NCBI RefSeq assembly: GCF_027497235.1
Contig: NZ_CP114902.1
Coordinates: 4,366,001 to 4,430,000, forward strand
From: Micromonospora sp. WMMD1128
GTDB taxonomy: Bacteria; Actinomycetota; Actinomycetes; Mycobacteriales; Micromonosporaceae
Direction of reading: 5' to 3'
DNA: 64,000 nt
Under the pieces are notes generated by a model. It saw only the letters and a program-made list of their open reading frames with translations, was not told the DNA's origin and searched no databases. Shown here piece by piece: positions 63,801-64,000 of this stretch. Positions within the stretch are counted from its first letter, which is position 1, and every line of letters starts with the position of its first letter. The position numbers and the translations under genes are program-made.

Positions 63801-64000
63801 TGGATCCGGCCCGTCCCGTCGGCCTGGAAGGAACGCTGCCCGTCGAGCGTGTCGGCGACCGCGGTCACCCGGCCGGTGGCGTCGTAGCCGAAGCCACGTT
63901 CGGTGGCGCCGGCGATGTGCTGGGCGGTCAGCCGCCCGGCGGCGTCGAACGTCTGACGCAGTGCCGTCACGTCGTCGACGGTCCGGCTGATCTCCCGCCC
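57842..64000 (-). CDS. Giant RHS-repeat polymorphic-toxin protein, permuted layout (5' end outside window)
   Basis: About 2,050 residues are visible and the frame runs off the right edge. Counting from that edge: RHS/YD repeats, then the RHS core (R-Y-L-S-P-D-P-L-G near residue 287, ending about 320). Next comes an effector-like region with V-V-A-C-D-A-G near 510 and a helical part to about 1085, then a Gly/Ser/Tyr/Pro linker (1086-1149). A papain-fold-like region (about 1284-1440) lacks a clear Cys and His. After it a DUF6531 start (G-D-P-I-D-V-T-T-G near 1486) and more YD repeats end in a stop without a second core or toxin. RHS proteins normally run DUF6531, repeats, core, toxin, so the visible order is permuted or a tandem fusion. 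Followed by Imm35-like and GT60-like genes. Confidence 0.85.
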   Translation of the reverse strand, partial: GREISRTVDDVTALRQTFDAAGRLTAQHIAGATERGFGYDATGRVTAVADTLDGQRSFQADGTGRIHRVVADGAERERYDYDAAGNLAGAGGGRWEFDGTRLVRSDDATFAHDAKGRLVARADAAGDWRFVWDAEDRIVAVVTPVGDRWRYRYDGFGRRIAKQRLAADDSVVEEVRFAWSGDLMVEQHHRDAAGATATTSWEYRPDGSAPVTQTDDDALRTVVTDLIGTPTHLVEPDGALRWWARSDLWGRGHGPAATPLRFPGQYFDAETGLHYNRFRFYDPATARYLSPDPLGLVGGPNPTAYVPDPLTFADPLGLASCKVTQPALDPLADATVTDGEPRQVPARAVPPSPEALYGTPPLTQVVNTVQPADTWFSEVGPTPLARISTVDDVRQQLPPLPGRGDRPPAESGRDTATRRRGRVVEESDGTQFGPIRPVFTPAGLRMLHETDVAHQTHADSLPVGPDYKLAVEGVDGEIVAGGHAYDPDVIGGLIENDPGWNNRPITVVACDAGPLFAVDLAKRLPDVPVTAAQTTVFTTGRGHAFSDDVWVTYTADSDGRVTEVVHDQTHMPGGPVPSAADIATADTHWRIATETELAIQIGVRVEGFRLDLGDTIARAPGLVFKVDSQNRTIGDRTGTVMIIEVVTGPSRVESWEDAPRTSTVREARDEALDAILRVPPGEIVPLRDVLRNVPGIRFHHVGGISAGVGVGVQGGQFSSPYTQWTVGLYNHTLPRFLGYAANNYSASANQTPRQLAETALDLGRRVAADFRDHTRGRALPWHETRLNGHIAMTFPAIATPIVAVAQEASSGTRLLNKHFLLLAPRKEFRDMRAALPKPIRDYLVDRADHIKRLMQEQFGRYDTNQVFVQTRQLFDYETNRVDYFSNQTIRNAADNAIYGYRYADGRDVPFFSLQNDFGINTTHDDVDPPQMVGAEFRYLTTRSANLAGIDRQSDELMAMVRNNTAPPPLTSSQAHQIIQAVRSQDGRIEDTLRDIERDLRRDRSPNRVHATLTDLLRQAQSAASRARRNESYAHELRDATQATFGHNDTARRNARTYHHNARDRTAAANALVARIQRYLDDAPAPTSSQPSYGGNNGPGGGYSGSSYPSSGYPGTYGPTTTAFGPVQYSSYPGMSSNPYGSYDPYIRMAFVDVTATDPNQPTPRVLDPGLGVEGRQRILDDLATLADDRADAVRDFLGRHESHPDHDAATALWDSFVAALDSRGQADLQPVVNLYEQTHDRITGLDPDHPLPAIESTLDDADFFPRHTPSSTTDGPAVNPRDLLRDVPLTNGANLQVIARNVHGATTDTDLATFDNRYLGWVGRVGADGNGRTGIESALMVDEYQRSARVLDTPPASVPKTLDDLRRSYPGGAVTEVGTTQGLMDALGDLPKGTRSQGIVAVRPGPAGTPVQVLNVTRFPSGPVVFIDRQLGGLGTVPTIGPDGTAVLIDTTNHPGPTPEPALASFTDVPPATVAKTTEQTPTAGDPIDVTTGRMILTETDAVLPGLTLARTHRSDYRWGRSFGPSWASTLDQRVVVDGDRVRYLAVDGSVLTYPLPAEGAEAVPEVGRALPLRRLKGGGWLLTDPTSGRVLVFAAGNGPESLLSDVTEGDLRWSVARDEAGTPTELRSTGGARIGFSSSGGLLTVLWLPNRSGVMVAAYRFGYDRERNLVDVFNSSGAATRFGYADGRIVRWDDRNGEWYTYTYDADGRCVSTDGKGGHLRYRFAYSDGLTVVTDSLGAVRRYELNDRYQVVAETDPLGGTTRTEWDGANRLRSRTDALGRTTTWDHDADGRLATVTRPDGSTSTITYDESGRPSSWTDFDGSTRQRAFDDDGRVLAETDAAGEVVRFDRPVEDGPGTVTQAGPTAIVRDAARLITMLTKGDTQTRFEYDNLGRVAAVEDDHGTTQVGWTLEGELAWRENPDGSVEEFGYDGEGNLVESVDAAGRRTRFEYGAFDLVTARIDDAGNRTGYAYDTELRLTTITDPQGRTWRYTYDPNGRVTEETDFDGRTQRYAYDAAGQLVAHTDAAGAVTTFSRDALGTVVERRIGAPVK

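Noticed and set aside
1..64000. tRNA, rRNA, insertion sequences, prophage or integrase genes
   Set aside because: None of the expected motifs (tRNA T-arm, transposase DDE proteins, integrase R-H-R-Y) were noticed on reading through; absence is by eye only.

Overview
This is a very GC-rich window (roughly 70% or more by eye) densely packed with genes. Many overlap by 4 nt at start/stop codons, and GTG starts are common. The gene content points to a soil actinomycete, most likely Micromonosporaceae (Micromonospora-like). It includes CBM2 enzymes with Pro-Thr linkers, a ricin-type lectin module, an F420-type PPOX protein, DUF1996 and NB-ARC/TPR regulators, and paired XRE regulators. That assignment is inference. 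No rRNA, tRNA, CRISPR array, transposase or prophage gene was seen.

Layout. (a) 1-7.3 kb: the 3' end of a secreted beta-helix/ricin protein, a sugar ABC importer (binding lipoprotein and two permeases), an enolase-superfamily sugar-acid enzyme and a convergent FadR-type GntR regulator. This reads as a plant-polysaccharide/sugar-acid locus. (b) 7.3-14.7 kb: small regulators, an SDR, a secreted CE1-CBM2 esterase with palindromes and a strong terminator, a PPOX protein and an ABC-2 exporter. (c) 14.7-20.7 kb: a nitrogen-scavenging operon read leftward, made of GntR regulator, two adjacent inverted repeats, allophanate hydrolase, a biuret-hydrolase-like cysteine hydrolase, a second cysteine hydrolase, an NCS2 permease and an AtzH-like protein. 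(d) 20.8-26.9 kb: lipoprotein, MacB-like ABC exporter and adaptor, divergent from an OmpR/HK two-component system whose sensor shares a Cys motif with the lipoprotein. (e) 27-35 kb: YCII protein, secreted CBM2/Cip1-like protein, polyprenyl-sugar membrane enzymes, DUF2306 and an NB-ARC/TPR regulator. (f) 35-39.4 kb: UBP zinc finger, DUF1996 protein with an inserted repeat, AraC regulator and methyltransferase.

(g) 39.4-42.4 kb: a tightly overlapping four-gene set (acyl-CoA dehydrogenase-like, PIG-L deacetylase, NodS-like methyltransferase, GT2) of unknown product. (h) 42.5-50 kb: XRE/MmyB regulator and divergent SDR, FNT channel, TIM-barrel hydrolase-like protein and TetR with twin operators, a second-type NAD kinase, and a metallophosphoesterase. 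(i) 50-56.5 kb: XRE/TPR regulators, an intergenic hairpin repeat, PadR/membrane pair, TetR/methyltransferase pair and DinB protein. (j) 56.5-64 kb: a polymorphic-toxin locus read leftward. A giant RHS protein runs off the right edge. It is followed by an Imm35-like immunity protein, a GlcNAc-transferase-like enzyme and the DinB gene. The RHS protein is oddly organised: an RHS core lies near the visible N-terminal side, followed by effector-like domains and then a second DUF6531/RHS block that stops before any core or toxin.

The most unusual items are the permuted RHS protein with its immunity/glycosyltransferase tail, the biuret/allophanate operon with stacked inverted repeats, the four-gene PIG-L/NodS/GT2/acyl-CoA dehydrogenase set, and the direct-inverted-direct repeat near 53.0 kb.
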